Source of the DNA: an uncultured Chitinophagaceae bacterium
GTDB lineage: Bacteria > Bacteroidota > Bacteroidia > Chitinophagales > Chitinophagaceae
Direction: 5' to 3'
DNA length: 63,242 nucleotides
Assembly: GCA_937858715.1 (NCBI GenBank)
Contig: CALLZY010000259.1
Coordinates: 1-63,242 of the forward strand
Below the pieces are notes generated by a model. That model worked only from the letters and a program-made list of their open reading frames with translations. It did not search any database and had not been told where the DNA came from. This document shows, in pieces, positions 33,526-41,842 of this stretch (its first letter is position 1; each line of letters begins with the position of its first letter). The translations under genes and the position numbers were made by a program.

Positions 33526-34827
33526 TTATATTCTTTTAATGTCTGCCCCCAAAGTTCGCAACCTTTCATCAATATTCTGGTATCCCCTGTCTATTTGTTC
33601 AATATTCTGAATGATGCTTTTGCCTTCGGCGCTAAGTGCTGCTATCAGTAAGGCAACACCGGCACGGATGTCGGGGCTGCTCATGGTTATTCCCCGGAGA
33701 AATTGTTCTCTTTCCAGGCCAATAACAACGGCACGGTGCGGATCGCAAAGTACGATACGGGCACCCATGTCTATCAGTTTGTCAACAAAGAACAGGCGGC
33801 TCTCAAACATTTTCTGATGGATAAGCACACTGCCTTTGGCCTGAATGGCAGTAACCAAAACAATACTTAGCAGGTCAGGCGTAAAGCCCGGCCAGGGATG
33901 GTCGTAAATAGTCATTACTGAACCATCGAGAAATGTTTGAATCTCATAAATTTCCTGCGATGGTATATGAATATCATCCCCATTGAAATTCATTTGTATG
34001 CCAAGTTGCGCAAATTTTTCAGGAATAATGCCGAGGTGTTCCACTCCTGCATTTTTGATAAGGATGTTGCTTTGTGTCATGGCGGCAAGGCCGATGAAAG
34101 AACCCACTTCAATCATATCCGGTAACAGATGGTGCGCTGTGCCACCGAGATAAGTTACACCTTCGATGGTAAGGAGGTTGCTTCCGATGCCACTGATTTT
34201 TGCACCCATGTTATTGAGCATCCTGCACAGTTGCTGGATGTACGGTTCGCAGGCAGCATTGTAAATTGTGGTTATGCCAATTGCCATTGAGGCGGCCATT
34301 ATGATATTGGCGGTACCTGTAACAGAAGGCTCATCCAGCAGCATAGTGGCTCCTTGCAGGTGTGGTGCCTCCACATGAAAGAAGCCGTCTTCTTCATGAT
34401 AAATAAATGTTGCATTCAGTTTTTCGAAGCCGATGATATGTGTATCAAGTCTTCTGCGGCCAATTTTGTCTCCTCCGGGTTTTGGAATAAACGCTTTTCT
34501 GTAACGGGCCAGCATTGGGCCGGCAAGCATTACGGATCCACGAAGCCTTCCGCTTTTCTTTTTATATGCTTCGCCGTGCAGATAATCTATATTTACATCA
34601 TCGGCCTGAAAAATACAGGTGCCGGGGCAGGGGCGTTCAATACTCACATTCATTTCGCCCAGCAGTTCAATCAGCAGGTTTACATCAATAATATCGGGAA
34701 TGTTAGCGATAGTTACTTTTTCGGGAGTAAGCAATACGGCACTTATTACCTGCAGCGCTTCGTTTTTTGCACCTTGCGGAGTTATTTCGCCGCTAAGTTT
34801 TTTACCACCTCTTACCTCAAAATGCAT
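33526..34827 (-). CDS. murA: UDP-N-acetylglucosamine 1-carboxyvinyltransferase, Asp variant
   Basis: A 433-residue MurA that transfers enolpyruvate from PEP to UDP-GlcNAc, the first committed step of peptidoglycan synthesis. The KNEALQ motif (21-26) and DRGYQNIDERLRTLGA C-terminal region are present. The active-site loop PKPGGDKIGRRRLDTH has Asp120 where most MurA have the fosfomycin-reactive Cys (PGGC). Cys-to-Asp MurA in other bacteria is active and fosfomycin-insensitive. The change is consistent with what I recall for Bacteroidota. A terminator-like hairpin lies between the upstream DUF4290 gene and murA. Confidence 0.96.
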   Translation of the reverse strand: MHFEVRGGKKLSGEITPQGAKNEALQVISAVLLTPEKVTIANIPDIIDVNLLIELLGEMNVSIERPCPGTCIFQADDVNIDYLHGEAYKKKSGRLRGSVMLAGPMLARYRKAFIPKPGGDKIGRRRLDTHIIGFEKLNATFIYHEEDGFFHVEAPHLQGATMLLDEPSVTGTANIIMAASMAIGITTIYNAACEPYIQQLCRMLNNMGAKISGIGSNLLTIEGVTYLGGTAHHLLPDMIEVGSFIGLAAMTQSNILIKNAGVEHLGIIPEKFAQLGIQMNFNGDDIHIPSQEIYEIQTFLDGSVMTIYDHPWPGFTPDLLSIVLVTAIQAKGSVLIHQKMFESRLFFVDKLIDMGARIVLCDPHRAVVIGLEREQFLRGITMSSPDIRAGVALLIAALSAEGKSIIQNIEQIDRGYQNIDERLRTLGADIKRI

Positions 34828-34870
34828 AGTTGACTATTGTTTGCTGAAAAATGAAAACATACTGCAATGT

Positions 34871-34911
34871 AAAAACAAAAAAGTTGACAAAACTTTCGTA
34901 TTGCCAACTTT
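34871..34911 (-). terminator. Terminator on the minus strand between DUF4290 gene and murA
   Basis: Stem aaagttgacaa with ttgccaacttt (34880-34890 and 34901-34911 on the plus strand), 10 pairs with one mismatch, a 10-base loop, followed on the minus strand by tttttgttttt. It would end transcripts coming from the DUF4290 gene, so murA likely has its own promoter. Confidence 0.65.
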
Positions 34912-34930
34912 CAGTATTTGGATATGTAAT

Positions 34931-35611
34931 TTAGTATCTCTTTTTCTTAAAATTTCCACCGCCCCTGTTGTCACGGCCTTCATTTCTGCGGCTATTGTTA
35001 CCGCCACGTTGCTGAAACTTTCCGCCTCCGTTTCTTTTTCCGTACCCGCCGCTGCGGCTTTCCGGCTGGTGACGATATGCTTTTACAAAAGGAGTATTAG
35101 TAAAAGTAAGCTGCCCTTCAGTAAGCGAAGTAAGTTCGCTTTGTATTGCATCATCATGCACCAGTTCTTTATGCCAGTTATTGTAAGCCAGTTTCATGTA
35201 GTAGGCAATGGCATTGGCAAAGCCAAGTTTCTTTTCAGGGTTTTCTTCTTTGAGGGCTTTATCAATAATCACTTCCAGGTTTTTTCCCAGGTGAGAAAAC
35301 CTGGGATACCTTTTAGGATAAGGAAGCGGCTCAGGTTTTGCCTTCAGTGTTTCCCTGGTAGGAATTGGGTATGGTGATTTTACATCAAGACTAAAGTCTG
35401 CAATCAGGAAAAGGTGGTCCCAAAGTTTATGACGAAAATCTTCTACGTTTTTCAAGTGTGGGTTCAAAAATCCCATCAGCTCAATAACGGCCTGAGCATT
35501 ACGCTGCCGGCGTTCCGGGTCTTCAATTGTAAGAATGTGTTCCACCATTTTTTGCACATGCCTTCCGTATTCACGCATGGTGAGGTGGTTTCGAGTAGTA
35601 TTATATTCCAT
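34931..35611 (-). CDS. DUF4290 family protein
   Basis: A 226-residue protein restricted to Bacteroidota as far as I know. The globular part (about 1-165) starts MEYNTTRNHLTMREYGRHVQKMVEHILTIED and contains FRHKLWDHLFLIADFSLDVKSPYP, the typical DUF4290 features. The tail (about 180-226) is rich in Gly, Arg and Asn (RSGGYGKRNGGGKFQQRGG...GNFKKKRY), like RNA-binding or disordered RGG tails. The function is unknown. Its neighbour murA is commonly found beside it in related genomes, in my recollection. Confidence 0.85.
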   Translation of the reverse strand: MEYNTTRNHLTMREYGRHVQKMVEHILTIEDPERRQRNAQAVIELMGFLNPHLKNVEDFRHKLWDHLFLIADFSLDVKSPYPIPTRETLKAKPEPLPYPKRYPRFSHLGKNLEVIIDKALKEENPEKKLGFANAIAYYMKLAYNNWHKELVHDDAIQSELTSLTEGQLTFTNTPFVKAYRHQPESRSGGYGKRNGGGKFQQRGGNNSRRNEGRDNRGGGNFKKKRY

Positions 35612-35634
35612 GAAATATCAATTCGTAAGAATGC

Positions 35635-35642
35635 CAAAAGTA
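35635..35642 (-). promoter_or_regulatory. -7 box (TACTTTTG) for the DUF4290 gene
   Basis: An exact TAnnTTTG match on the minus strand, 23 bases before the DUF4290 ATG. A tttt-tg stretch upstream is too close to be a standard -33 box. Confidence 0.4.
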
Positions 35643-35663
35643 AGTAAATGCCCCCAAAACAGG

Positions 35664-35820
35664 TAAAAAAAGAAGGGGCCCCGAACCAAGGCCCCTTTTA
35701 CAAGCCACCATCCTCTTCCACCTAAGAGGTCGTTTAAGAAAAGTTGATTGACACAATAAGGATGGCCAGTATATCGTCCAATGAACCTTAATCAGCTCAT
35801 ATTGATAATATGTGGCTTGT
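35664..35820 (-). ncRNA. Candidate structured RNA with own terminator
   Basis: Read on the minus strand, a 9-bp closing helix (acaagccac near 35820-35812 with gtggcttgt near 35708-35700) encloses about 100 bases that can form a hairpin with a 6-bp cctctt/aagagg stem and a catatt/aatatg stem. It is followed by a GC-rich terminator (aaggggcc/ggcccctt, plus-strand 35673-35680 and 35690-35697) and a run of seven T. No protein gene on this strand needs a terminator here. It does not show the conserved loop of SRP RNA, and I cannot assign it to 6S RNA or another family. Confidence 0.4.
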
Positions 35821-36069
35821 GTCGTTTATAATAACAGCCTTTTAGCTGCAGGCATCAACGATTACATCTTATTTAACAAATATGATACCAACCTTCTTTT
35901 CCAGATATTATTTTATGCAACTTTTTTGTTGGTTCTTTCCGGGATAAATGTATAATCTGAAAGTCGTCTTTGCAATAGTAAAACACAGAGGGAAAAACCA
36001 TATTTTTTGATGTTGGTTTTCATAAAGGTTTTCGCATTGATTACTTCGTAATAAACGGCTTGTAACCGA

Positions 36070-36077
36070 TAACTTTG
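36070..36077 (+). promoter_or_regulatory. -7 box (TAACTTTG) of the glycosyltransferase gene
   Basis: An exact TAnnTTTG match with 8 bases before ATG 36086. It overlaps a GTG that would otherwise be an alternative start, which supports the downstream ATG. Confidence 0.5.
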
Positions 36078-36085
36078 TGTTTCAG

Positions 36086-37213
36086 ATGGTTATTGCTGTT
36101 AATACAAGATTTTTACTTACCGGTTACCTGGAAGGGTACGGCTATTTTATCTATGAATCCTTTAAAAGGATTGCAAAGAATAACCCACAGCACCAGTTTA
36201 TTTTCATTTTTGACAGGCCATATAACGAACAGTTTGTGTTTGCACCAAACATTACGCCTGTTATTGCCGGTCCGCCTGCCCGTCATCCTTTGCTGTGGAA
36301 ACTGTGGTATGATATAAAAGTTCCTGCAATCCTCAGAAAGGTGAAGGCTGATGTTTTTGTTTCCTGTGATGGCTTTTGCTCATTGCATACTAAAGTGCCG
36401 CAATGCCTGGTGGTTCATGACCTTTCATTTTTGCATTTTCCTTCGTTTATAAGAAAATCACACCTGCTGTATTACAGGCGGAACACTCCTAAATTTTTGG
36501 CAAAAGCAAGCAGGGTGGCAACGGTTTCTGAATTTTCGAAAAAAGATATTGAGGATACATACAAGGTTGCTGCTGGTAAAACCGATGTTGTGTACAGCGC
36601 ATCAAAAGAAATCTTTCAACCTGTTTCTGCTGCGGTAAAAAGTGAAGTGAAAGAAAAATACACAGCAGGAAAGGAATATTTTATTTACACAGGAGCGATA
36701 CATCCACGAAAGAATCTGATGAATTTGCTGAAAGCCTTTTCCCTTTTTAAAAAAAGACAGCAAACCGGGATGAAACTCGTATTGGCCGGCCGGCTTGCCT
36801 GGAAGTATGAGTCATTTACAAAAAGTCTGGAGACATATAAATACAGAAATGATGTGGTACTGACAGGTTATATAGATGAGGCAGAGCTGGCAAGGCTTAC
36901 CGGGGCTGCTTACGCAATGGTGTATCCTTCTTTATTTGAAGGATTTGGTGTTCCGGTTCTGGAGGCTATGCAATGCGGGGTGCCTGTCATTACTTCGTCA
37001 GATACTTCAATGCAGGAAATAGCAAAAGAAGCAGCATTGTATGCAACCCCCGGGGATATAAATGAAATTGCAGAAAAGATGATGCTGATATATAAAGATG
37101 AAAACCTGAAAAAACAATTAACGGAAAAAGGAAAAATAGTTGCGGAACAGTATAGCTGGGATAAAACCGCTGAACTTCTGTGGGACAGTATTCTGAAAGC
37201 CAGTAATAAATAA
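36086..37213 (+). CDS. Group 1 (GT-B, GT4-like) glycosyltransferase
   Basis: A 375-residue cytoplasmic glycosyltransferase. The N-terminal half starts VIAVNTRFLLTGYLEGYGYFIYESF, the acceptor-side Rossmann fold. The C-terminal half has IYTGAIHPRKNLMNLLKAFSLF and the nucleotide-sugar site AYAMVYPSLFEGFGVPVLEAMQCGVPVITSS, with the E-x7-E motif of GT4 enzymes. Donor and acceptor are unknown; a role in surface polysaccharide is likely. ATG 36086 fits the promoter better than the GTG at 36077. It lies alone, with the gldC promoter overlapping its 3' end. Confidence 0.9.
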   Translation: MVIAVNTRFLLTGYLEGYGYFIYESFKRIAKNNPQHQFIFIFDRPYNEQFVFAPNITPVIAGPPARHPLLWKLWYDIKVPAILRKVKADVFVSCDGFCSLHTKVPQCLVVHDLSFLHFPSFIRKSHLLYYRRNTPKFLAKASRVATVSEFSKKDIEDTYKVAAGKTDVVYSASKEIFQPVSAAVKSEVKEKYTAGKEYFIYTGAIHPRKNLMNLLKAFSLFKKRQQTGMKLVLAGRLAWKYESFTKSLETYKYRNDVVLTGYIDEAELARLTGAAYAMVYPSLFEGFGVPVLEAMQCGVPVITSSDTSMQEIAKEAALYATPGDINEIAEKMMLIYKDENLKKQLTEKGKIVAEQYSWDKTAELLWDSILKASNK

Positions 37214-37215
37214 AT

Positions 37216-37223
37216 TAACTTTG
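37216..37223 (+). promoter_or_regulatory. -7 box (TAACTTTG) of gldC
   Basis: An exact TAnnTTTG match beginning 3 bases after the glycosyltransferase stop and 17 bases before the gldC ATG. Confidence 0.5.
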
Positions 37224-37240
37224 TACCCTAATAAAATTAT

Positions 37241-37600
37241 ATGCATAAATCAACAATAACTATAGATGTATTGATGGACGATAACCGGCTGCCTGATACC
37301 ATTACCTGGACGGCAACAGATACCGGGGCAGAAAATGCACAGCAGGCAAAGGCGTTCATTCTGTCAATGTGGGATGGTGCAGAAAAAGCTGCCTTACGCA
37401 TTGACCTGTGGACCAAAAACATGATGATTGATGAGATGGCCGACTTTTTTTATCAGACAATGATGACTATGGCTGACACCTATGGCCGTGCAACACAATA
37501 CTCTGACGATGTGGAGGAACTGAAACAATTCGCTAAAAATTTTTACGAAAAATTCAGGGCAAAACAGTTAAAAGAAAATCAACATCAGCATAAACATTAA
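37241..37600 (+). CDS. gldC: Gliding motility protein GldC
   Basis: A 119-residue soluble protein matching GldC: KSTITIDVLMDDNRLPDTITWTATDTG, AKAFILSMWDGAEKAALRIDLWTKNMMIDEMADFFYQTMMTMADTYGRAT. GldC is required for or associated with gliding in Flavobacterium, but its biochemical role is not known; it is also found in non-gliding Bacteroidota. The C-terminus is His/Gln-rich (ENQHQHKH). It is followed by yqeY after 9 bases, likely in the same transcript. Confidence 0.93.
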   Translation: MHKSTITIDVLMDDNRLPDTITWTATDTGAENAQQAKAFILSMWDGAEKAALRIDLWTKNMMIDEMADFFYQTMMTMADTYGRATQYSDDVEELKQFAKNFYEKFRAKQLKENQHQHKH

Positions 37601-37609
37601 ATTCTTTAT

Positions 37610-38062
37610 ATGGGACTCGAACAAAAAATAATGACAGAAATGAAAACGGCCATGCTGGCCAAAGATGAAGCTGCTTTAAGGAGCCTCCGTGCTGTTAAGG
37701 CTGCAATATTGCTGGCCAAAACATCAGAAGGTGCCGGTGGCGAACTGAAAGAAGAAGATGAAATAAAACTTTTGCAGAAGCTGGTTAAGCAGCGGAAAGA
37801 TTCTCTAGAAATATTTCAGCAGCAAAACAGGGCCGACCTTGCTAAAAAAGAAGAAGAAGAAATTGCAGTGATTGAAAAATTCCTGCCTGAGCAGATGCCG
37901 GCTGATGAAATAAAAGAAGAGCTGGTAAAAATAATAGCTGCTGTTGGAGCTTCCTCTCCTGCAGATATGGGTAAAGTGATGGGTGTCGCTACAAAACAAC
38001 TTGCAGGCAAGGCAGATGGAAAAACAATTTCTTTGCTGGTGAAGGAGTTACTTGTTAAGTAG
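37610..38062 (+). CDS. yqeY: GatB/YqeY domain protein
   Basis: A 150-residue all-helical protein of the YqeY family, which shares the tRNA-binding tail of GatB. Key segments are MGLEQKIMTEMKTAMLAKDEAALRSLR, ELKEEDEIKLLQKLVKQRKDSLEIF and PADMGKVMGVATKQLAGKADGKTIS. The cellular role is not well defined; tRNA-linked functions are inferred from the GatB similarity. It is commonly seen beside cvpA and gldC in related genomes, as here. Confidence 0.95.
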   Translation: MGLEQKIMTEMKTAMLAKDEAALRSLRAVKAAILLAKTSEGAGGELKEEDEIKLLQKLVKQRKDSLEIFQQQNRADLAKKEEEEIAVIEKFLPEQMPADEIKEELVKIIAAVGASSPADMGKVMGVATKQLAGKADGKTISLLVKELLVK

Positions 38063-38123
38063 GCTCTTGAAAGCGGTTGGTGAAATATAAACCTGCCATA
38101 AACGTTATACTTTAAACCATTCC

Positions 38124-38666
38124 ATGCTGATAGATATTGTTTTTGCCGCTCTTTTGGTACTTGCTGCGATAAAAGGATATCAGCGAGGTTTGATACTTGG
38201 TGTTTTTTCTTTCGTGGCGATTATTGTTGGTTTGGCGGCAGCTTTAAAACTGTCAACCGTGGTGGCCGGTTACATAGGCAGTGCCGTTAATATTTCCGAT
38301 GAGTGGTTGCCATTAGTATCATTTGCAGCTGTTTTTGTTGTAGTGGTTATTATTATAAGGCTTGGTGCAAAAGCCCTGGAAGAAACAGCGGAAACCGTCA
38401 TGCTGGGCTGGGCAAACAAGGTGGGTGGTGTTTTGTTTTATGCCGCAATCTATCTTATCATTTTCAGCATACTTCTTTTTTATATGCAGCATATGAAGTT
38501 GCTGCAACCGGCCACCATTGCACAATCGGCCACTTATTCGTTTGTACAACCATTTGGGCCAAAGGTCATTAATGGCATTGGCTCTGTAATTCCGTTTTTT
38601 AAAGACATGTTTGCCGATTTGGAGAATTTTTTTAGTAGGGTGGCAACGAATATTCCTTCAAAATAG
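38124..38666 (+). CDS. CvpA-family membrane protein
   Basis: A 180-residue protein with four membrane helices (about 2-20, 27-50, 65-85 and 100-120) and the CvpA signature LIDIVFAALLVLAAIKGYQRGLILGVFSFVAIIVGLAAALKLS. Family members affect envelope integrity and, in enterobacteria, colicin V production and purF expression. The role in Bacteroidota is not known to me. The gene is 61 bases after yqeY and probably in the same transcript. Confidence 0.9.
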   Translation: MLIDIVFAALLVLAAIKGYQRGLILGVFSFVAIIVGLAAALKLSTVVAGYIGSAVNISDEWLPLVSFAAVFVVVVIIIRLGAKALEETAETVMLGWANKVGGVLFYAAIYLIIFSILLFYMQHMKLLQPATIAQSATYSFVQPFGPKVINGIGSVIPFFKDMFADLENFFSRVATNIPSK

Positions 38667-38865
38667 AATAGTCCCGGGTTTAGCTGTCTGGTAATTGAAG
38701 TTTTAGAACAGTAATAAAAACTTGTTTTTTAAACAGGGTTCTTGCACATATATTTGCCCGGACAGCAGGGCCGATAATACAGTTTATTGCTGATTTTTTG
38801 CCCTAAATAGACTATTTTGCAGCCTTGGAACAATCATTATTTCGGTAGATACAGAATTGACTGCC

Positions 38866-39642
38866 ATGGAGTACGAAATAAAAAGCACAGGAAAGTTTAA
38901 ATATATAGAAGAAGGCAACGGGGAACCGCTGGTGCTGTTGCATGGACTGTTTGGCGCACTAAGTAATTTTCGCAGCCTTATTGAATATTTCAGACATCAT
39001 AACCGGGTAATTGTGCCCATGCTGCCCCTGCTGGACATGGACATACTTCATACTTCGGTAGGAGGCCTGGCCAAATATGTTCACAAATTTCTGGAGGCGA
39101 AAGAGCTGACAGGTATTCATTTGATGGGCAACTCACTTGGCGGGCATGTGGGGCTTGTGCACACATTAAAGCATCCGGAAAGGATAAAATCACTGATACT
39201 TACCGGCAGTTCGGGACTTTTTGAAAATGGAATGGGCGATAGTTATCCCAAGCGGGGCGATTATGAGTACATCCGCAAAAAAACCGAACTTACTTTCTAT
39301 GATCCGGCAATGGCAACCAAAGAACTGGTGGATGAAGTGTACAGTATCACCAATAACCGGATGAAAGTTATTAAGATTATTGCGTTAGCTAAAAGTGCTA
39401 TTCGCAACAATTTGGGAGAAGAGCTAAACCAGATTAAGCAACCCACATTACTCATTTGGGGAAATAATGATACTATCACACCACCCTTTGTTGCAAAAGA
39501 ATTTAACAAACTCATCCCCAGCAGCGAACTGTACTTTATTGATAAATGCGGCCATGCTCCAATGATGGAAGTGCCGGAAGAATTCAACGCAATTCTTCAT
39601 AAATTTTTAAAAAAACTCAATGAGCCTGCAACAGTTGCCTGA
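38866..39642 (+). CDS. Alpha/beta-fold hydrolase
   Basis: A 258-residue hydrolase. Oxyanion region LLHGLFGALSNF, nucleophile elbow GNSLGGH (Ser near residue 90), an acid in IWGNNDTITPP, and the catalytic His in KCGHAPMMEVPEEF make a full Ser-Asp-His triad. The substrate is unknown; the fold covers esterases, lipases and C-C hydrolases. In Flavobacteria a similar hydrolase sits next to the CBS protein and nadK, as here. The ATG at 38866 is preferred to a TTG 9 bases upstream. Confidence 0.9.
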   Translation: MEYEIKSTGKFKYIEEGNGEPLVLLHGLFGALSNFRSLIEYFRHHNRVIVPMLPLLDMDILHTSVGGLAKYVHKFLEAKELTGIHLMGNSLGGHVGLVHTLKHPERIKSLILTGSSGLFENGMGDSYPKRGDYEYIRKKTELTFYDPAMATKELVDEVYSITNNRMKVIKIIALAKSAIRNNLGEELNQIKQPTLLIWGNNDTITPPFVAKEFNKLIPSSELYFIDKCGHAPMMEVPEEFNAILHKFLKKLNEPATVA

Positions 39643-39676
39643 TCATTGATGTCTTTACTGCAAACTGTGAAACACC

Positions 39677-40339
39677 ATGCTGTCAGGCTCATTACAAACA
39701 CATTCATTACCCACACTTCGTACCAGTGACAAAGTGTATCAGGCCCTGCAGCTGATGAATGACTATCATGTCACACATCTTCCAATCGTTGATGATGAAA
39801 AATATATTGGCATCATCAGCGAAGAAGATTTATTACAGGCAGATAATGACAACGACACTTTAGAAAAATTTGAACAATCATTTGCCAATACTTCGGTAAA
39901 AGCCGATACGCATTTCTTAACAGCCCTGCAGGTTGCTGCTGATAATGGTTTAAGTGTTGTTCCTTTAGTAAATAACGATAATGAACTGGTGGGTGCAGTT
40001 GCATATAATGATTTACTTAAGCAGGCATCAACCTTTATGAGTCTGGGTGAGCCGGGGGGGCTGATTGTTCTGGAAATTTCCGGAAACCAGTATTCTTTCA
40101 ATGAAATAAGCAAACTGGTTGAAACCAATGATGCGCAGATAACACAACTGAACACAAACAATAACCCCGAAACAGGAACGATGGAAGTAACAATCCGTAT
40201 AAATAAACCCGAAGTTTCTGATGTTGTGTCAACATTTCAGCGCTACGAATACAATGTAAAATACTTTTTTGGCGAAGAAGTATATGATAATGAGTTGAAA
40301 AGCAACTACGAAAATCTGATGAATTACCTCAGAATCTGA
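39677..40339 (+). CDS. CBS-domain protein
   Basis: A 220-residue protein with two CBS repeats (about 10-60, DKVYQALQLMNDYHVTHLPIVDDEKYIGIISEEDLL, and 75-120, FLTALQVAADNGLSVVPLVNNDNELVGAVAYNDLL) and a C-terminal ACT-like region (GGLIVLEISGNQYSFNEISKLVETNDAQITQLN). Paired CBS repeats bind adenosine nucleotides. It is found beside nadK and the Bam/lipid genes in many Bacteroidota, but its partner is unknown. The start at 39677 gives the first CBS strand in full. Confidence 0.9.
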   Translation: MLSGSLQTHSLPTLRTSDKVYQALQLMNDYHVTHLPIVDDEKYIGIISEEDLLQADNDNDTLEKFEQSFANTSVKADTHFLTALQVAADNGLSVVPLVNNDNELVGAVAYNDLLKQASTFMSLGEPGGLIVLEISGNQYSFNEISKLVETNDAQITQLNTNNNPETGTMEVTIRINKPEVSDVVSTFQRYEYNVKYFFGEEVYDNELKSNYENLMNYLRI

Positions 40340-40395
40340 TTTTTTCTGTTAAAGAAAATTCCTGCTATATTTAATATCTGCTGTAAAAAGTGCTG

Positions 40396-41838
40396 ATGCT
40401 TCGTGATATAAAATATCAATTATGGCTTGTGTGTATCATAGCTGGCTGCCTTTCAGTGAAAGCTCAGGAAGCCAACCTGATCCTGCCTGAAAAAGACTCC
40501 GCCAGTGTAACGGGTTCTTCAATGGATTGTTTTATCGGAAAGATTACAGTGGTGGGGAATAAAAAAACGAAAGAGAATATCATTCTTCGTGAAATTCCTT
40601 TTCGGCCAGGAGAAACCTATCCGCTTAATGTATTGGCAGAGAAATTTGAAGATGCCCGCAGACAGTTGATGAATACTGCACTTTTTCACAGTGTGGTGGT
40701 AGCCGCCGAAAGCTTTGAATCTGCAACGGTACATATTATTATTACTGTAAAAGAAAGGTGGTACCTTTTTCCTGTACCTTACCTGAAGCCAGTGGACCGC
40801 AACCTGAACCAGTGGATTATTCAGCAAAAAGCAAGAATTGACCGGGTTGAATATGGTGGTAAATTATATTACTATAATACTACCGGCCGAAACGACAAAC
40901 TAAAGTTTCAGTTCATTGATGGTTATTCCAGGCAGTTTTCAATAAGCTACGACAGACTTTATATTGACAAAAAAATGAAATGGGGTCTGAAACTTGGCTT
41001 TGCAGCAGGGCGGCACCGGGAGTTTAATTACAACACCATCGATGATAAGCAGGCTTTTTTTAAAGACCCCGACAATTACACAAGCAGGTTTTTAAACTCT
41101 TATGTTAACCTTACTTATCGGAGGGCCATTCGCACCACACATAGTTTTGGTATCGGCTACTCAAAAACTAAACTGGCTGACACCATTATTGTTCTCAATC
41201 CCAATTTTTATAATAACGGCACCAACACAATCAGAATTCCCGGAGTTTATTATTCGATGGCGCATTATAATCTTGATTATAACGCTTACCCGACAAAAGG
41301 ATATGCCGCTGAACTGGGTTTTGCAAAACGGGGTTTTAATAAAGACTTTGATTCGTGGGAGTTTAATGCAAAGGGGTTCGGGGCCTGGCATCTGTCCCCC
41401 CGCACTTTTCTTTCAACAGCCATATATGGAGGTATAAAGTTGCCATTTAATCAGCCCTTTGTAAATAAGCGTTTCCTTGGATATGGAGATGTGTTTCTTC
41501 ATGGATATGAATACTACGTTGCAGATGGTGTGGCCGGTGGATACTTAAAACTTTCGCTAAACAGGGAATTGTTTGATTTTAAAATCAGGATTCCGCCAAT
41601 TAAAAAAGGGAAAGAGTCAACCTATATACCCTTCAGGTTTGTTGGAAAGGTATTTGGCAACACAGGATATGTGCACAATCCCGAACCAGGAAATAATACA
41701 CTGTCGAACAGAATGCTTTACAGTGGTGGCATTGGGCTGGATATAATCTCTTTTTACGATCTGGTATTTAAGATTGAGTGGTCTTTTAACCAGTTAGGAG
41801 AAAACGGTTTATTTTTACACAGAAAGTCAATTTTTTAA
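40396..41838 (+). CDS. Omp85/BamA-like outer-membrane barrel protein with a single POTRA
   Basis: A 480-residue protein: signal peptide (about 1-20, ending VKAQ), one or two POTRA-like modules (about 35-120; ITVVGNKKTKENIILREIPFRPGETYPLN) and a beta-barrel to the end with RFLGYGDVFLHGYEYYVADGVAGGYLKLSLNRELF. Few POTRA modules and a different size separate it from BamA at 45239. It could be a TamA- or lipid-trafficking-like protein; which is unknown. A GTG two codons upstream is an alternative start. It ends 4 bases before nadK. Confidence 0.8.
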   Translation: MLRDIKYQLWLVCIIAGCLSVKAQEANLILPEKDSASVTGSSMDCFIGKITVVGNKKTKENIILREIPFRPGETYPLNVLAEKFEDARRQLMNTALFHSVVVAAESFESATVHIIITVKERWYLFPVPYLKPVDRNLNQWIIQQKARIDRVEYGGKLYYYNTTGRNDKLKFQFIDGYSRQFSISYDRLYIDKKMKWGLKLGFAAGRHREFNYNTIDDKQAFFKDPDNYTSRFLNSYVNLTYRRAIRTTHSFGIGYSKTKLADTIIVLNPNFYNNGTNTIRIPGVYYSMAHYNLDYNAYPTKGYAAELGFAKRGFNKDFDSWEFNAKGFGAWHLSPRTFLSTAIYGGIKLPFNQPFVNKRFLGYGDVFLHGYEYYVADGVAGGYLKLSLNRELFDFKIRIPPIKKGKESTYIPFRFVGKVFGNTGYVHNPEPGNNTLSNRMLYSGGIGLDIISFYDLVFKIEWSFNQLGENGLFLHRKSIF

Positions 41839-41842
41839 AAAG

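Larger units (their letters stand above)
35612..36085. other. Divergent intergenic region with promoters and a candidate RNA
   Basis: About 470 bases between the divergent DUF4290 and glycosyltransferase genes, with no credible protein gene. It holds a minus-strand -7 box, a minus-strand structured element ending in a T-tract hairpin, and a plus-strand -7 box just before the glycosyltransferase. The rest, especially 35880-36060, is AT-rich and I recognise nothing in it. Confidence 0.6.

Noticed and set aside
34619-35377. 252-codon open frame on the plus strand
   Set aside because: Antisense to murA and DUF4290, both of which have strong domain evidence; it has no recognisable motif and no start context.
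35664-35820. SRP RNA
   Set aside because: The conserved GGAAGG-type loop region of bacterial SRP RNA is missing.
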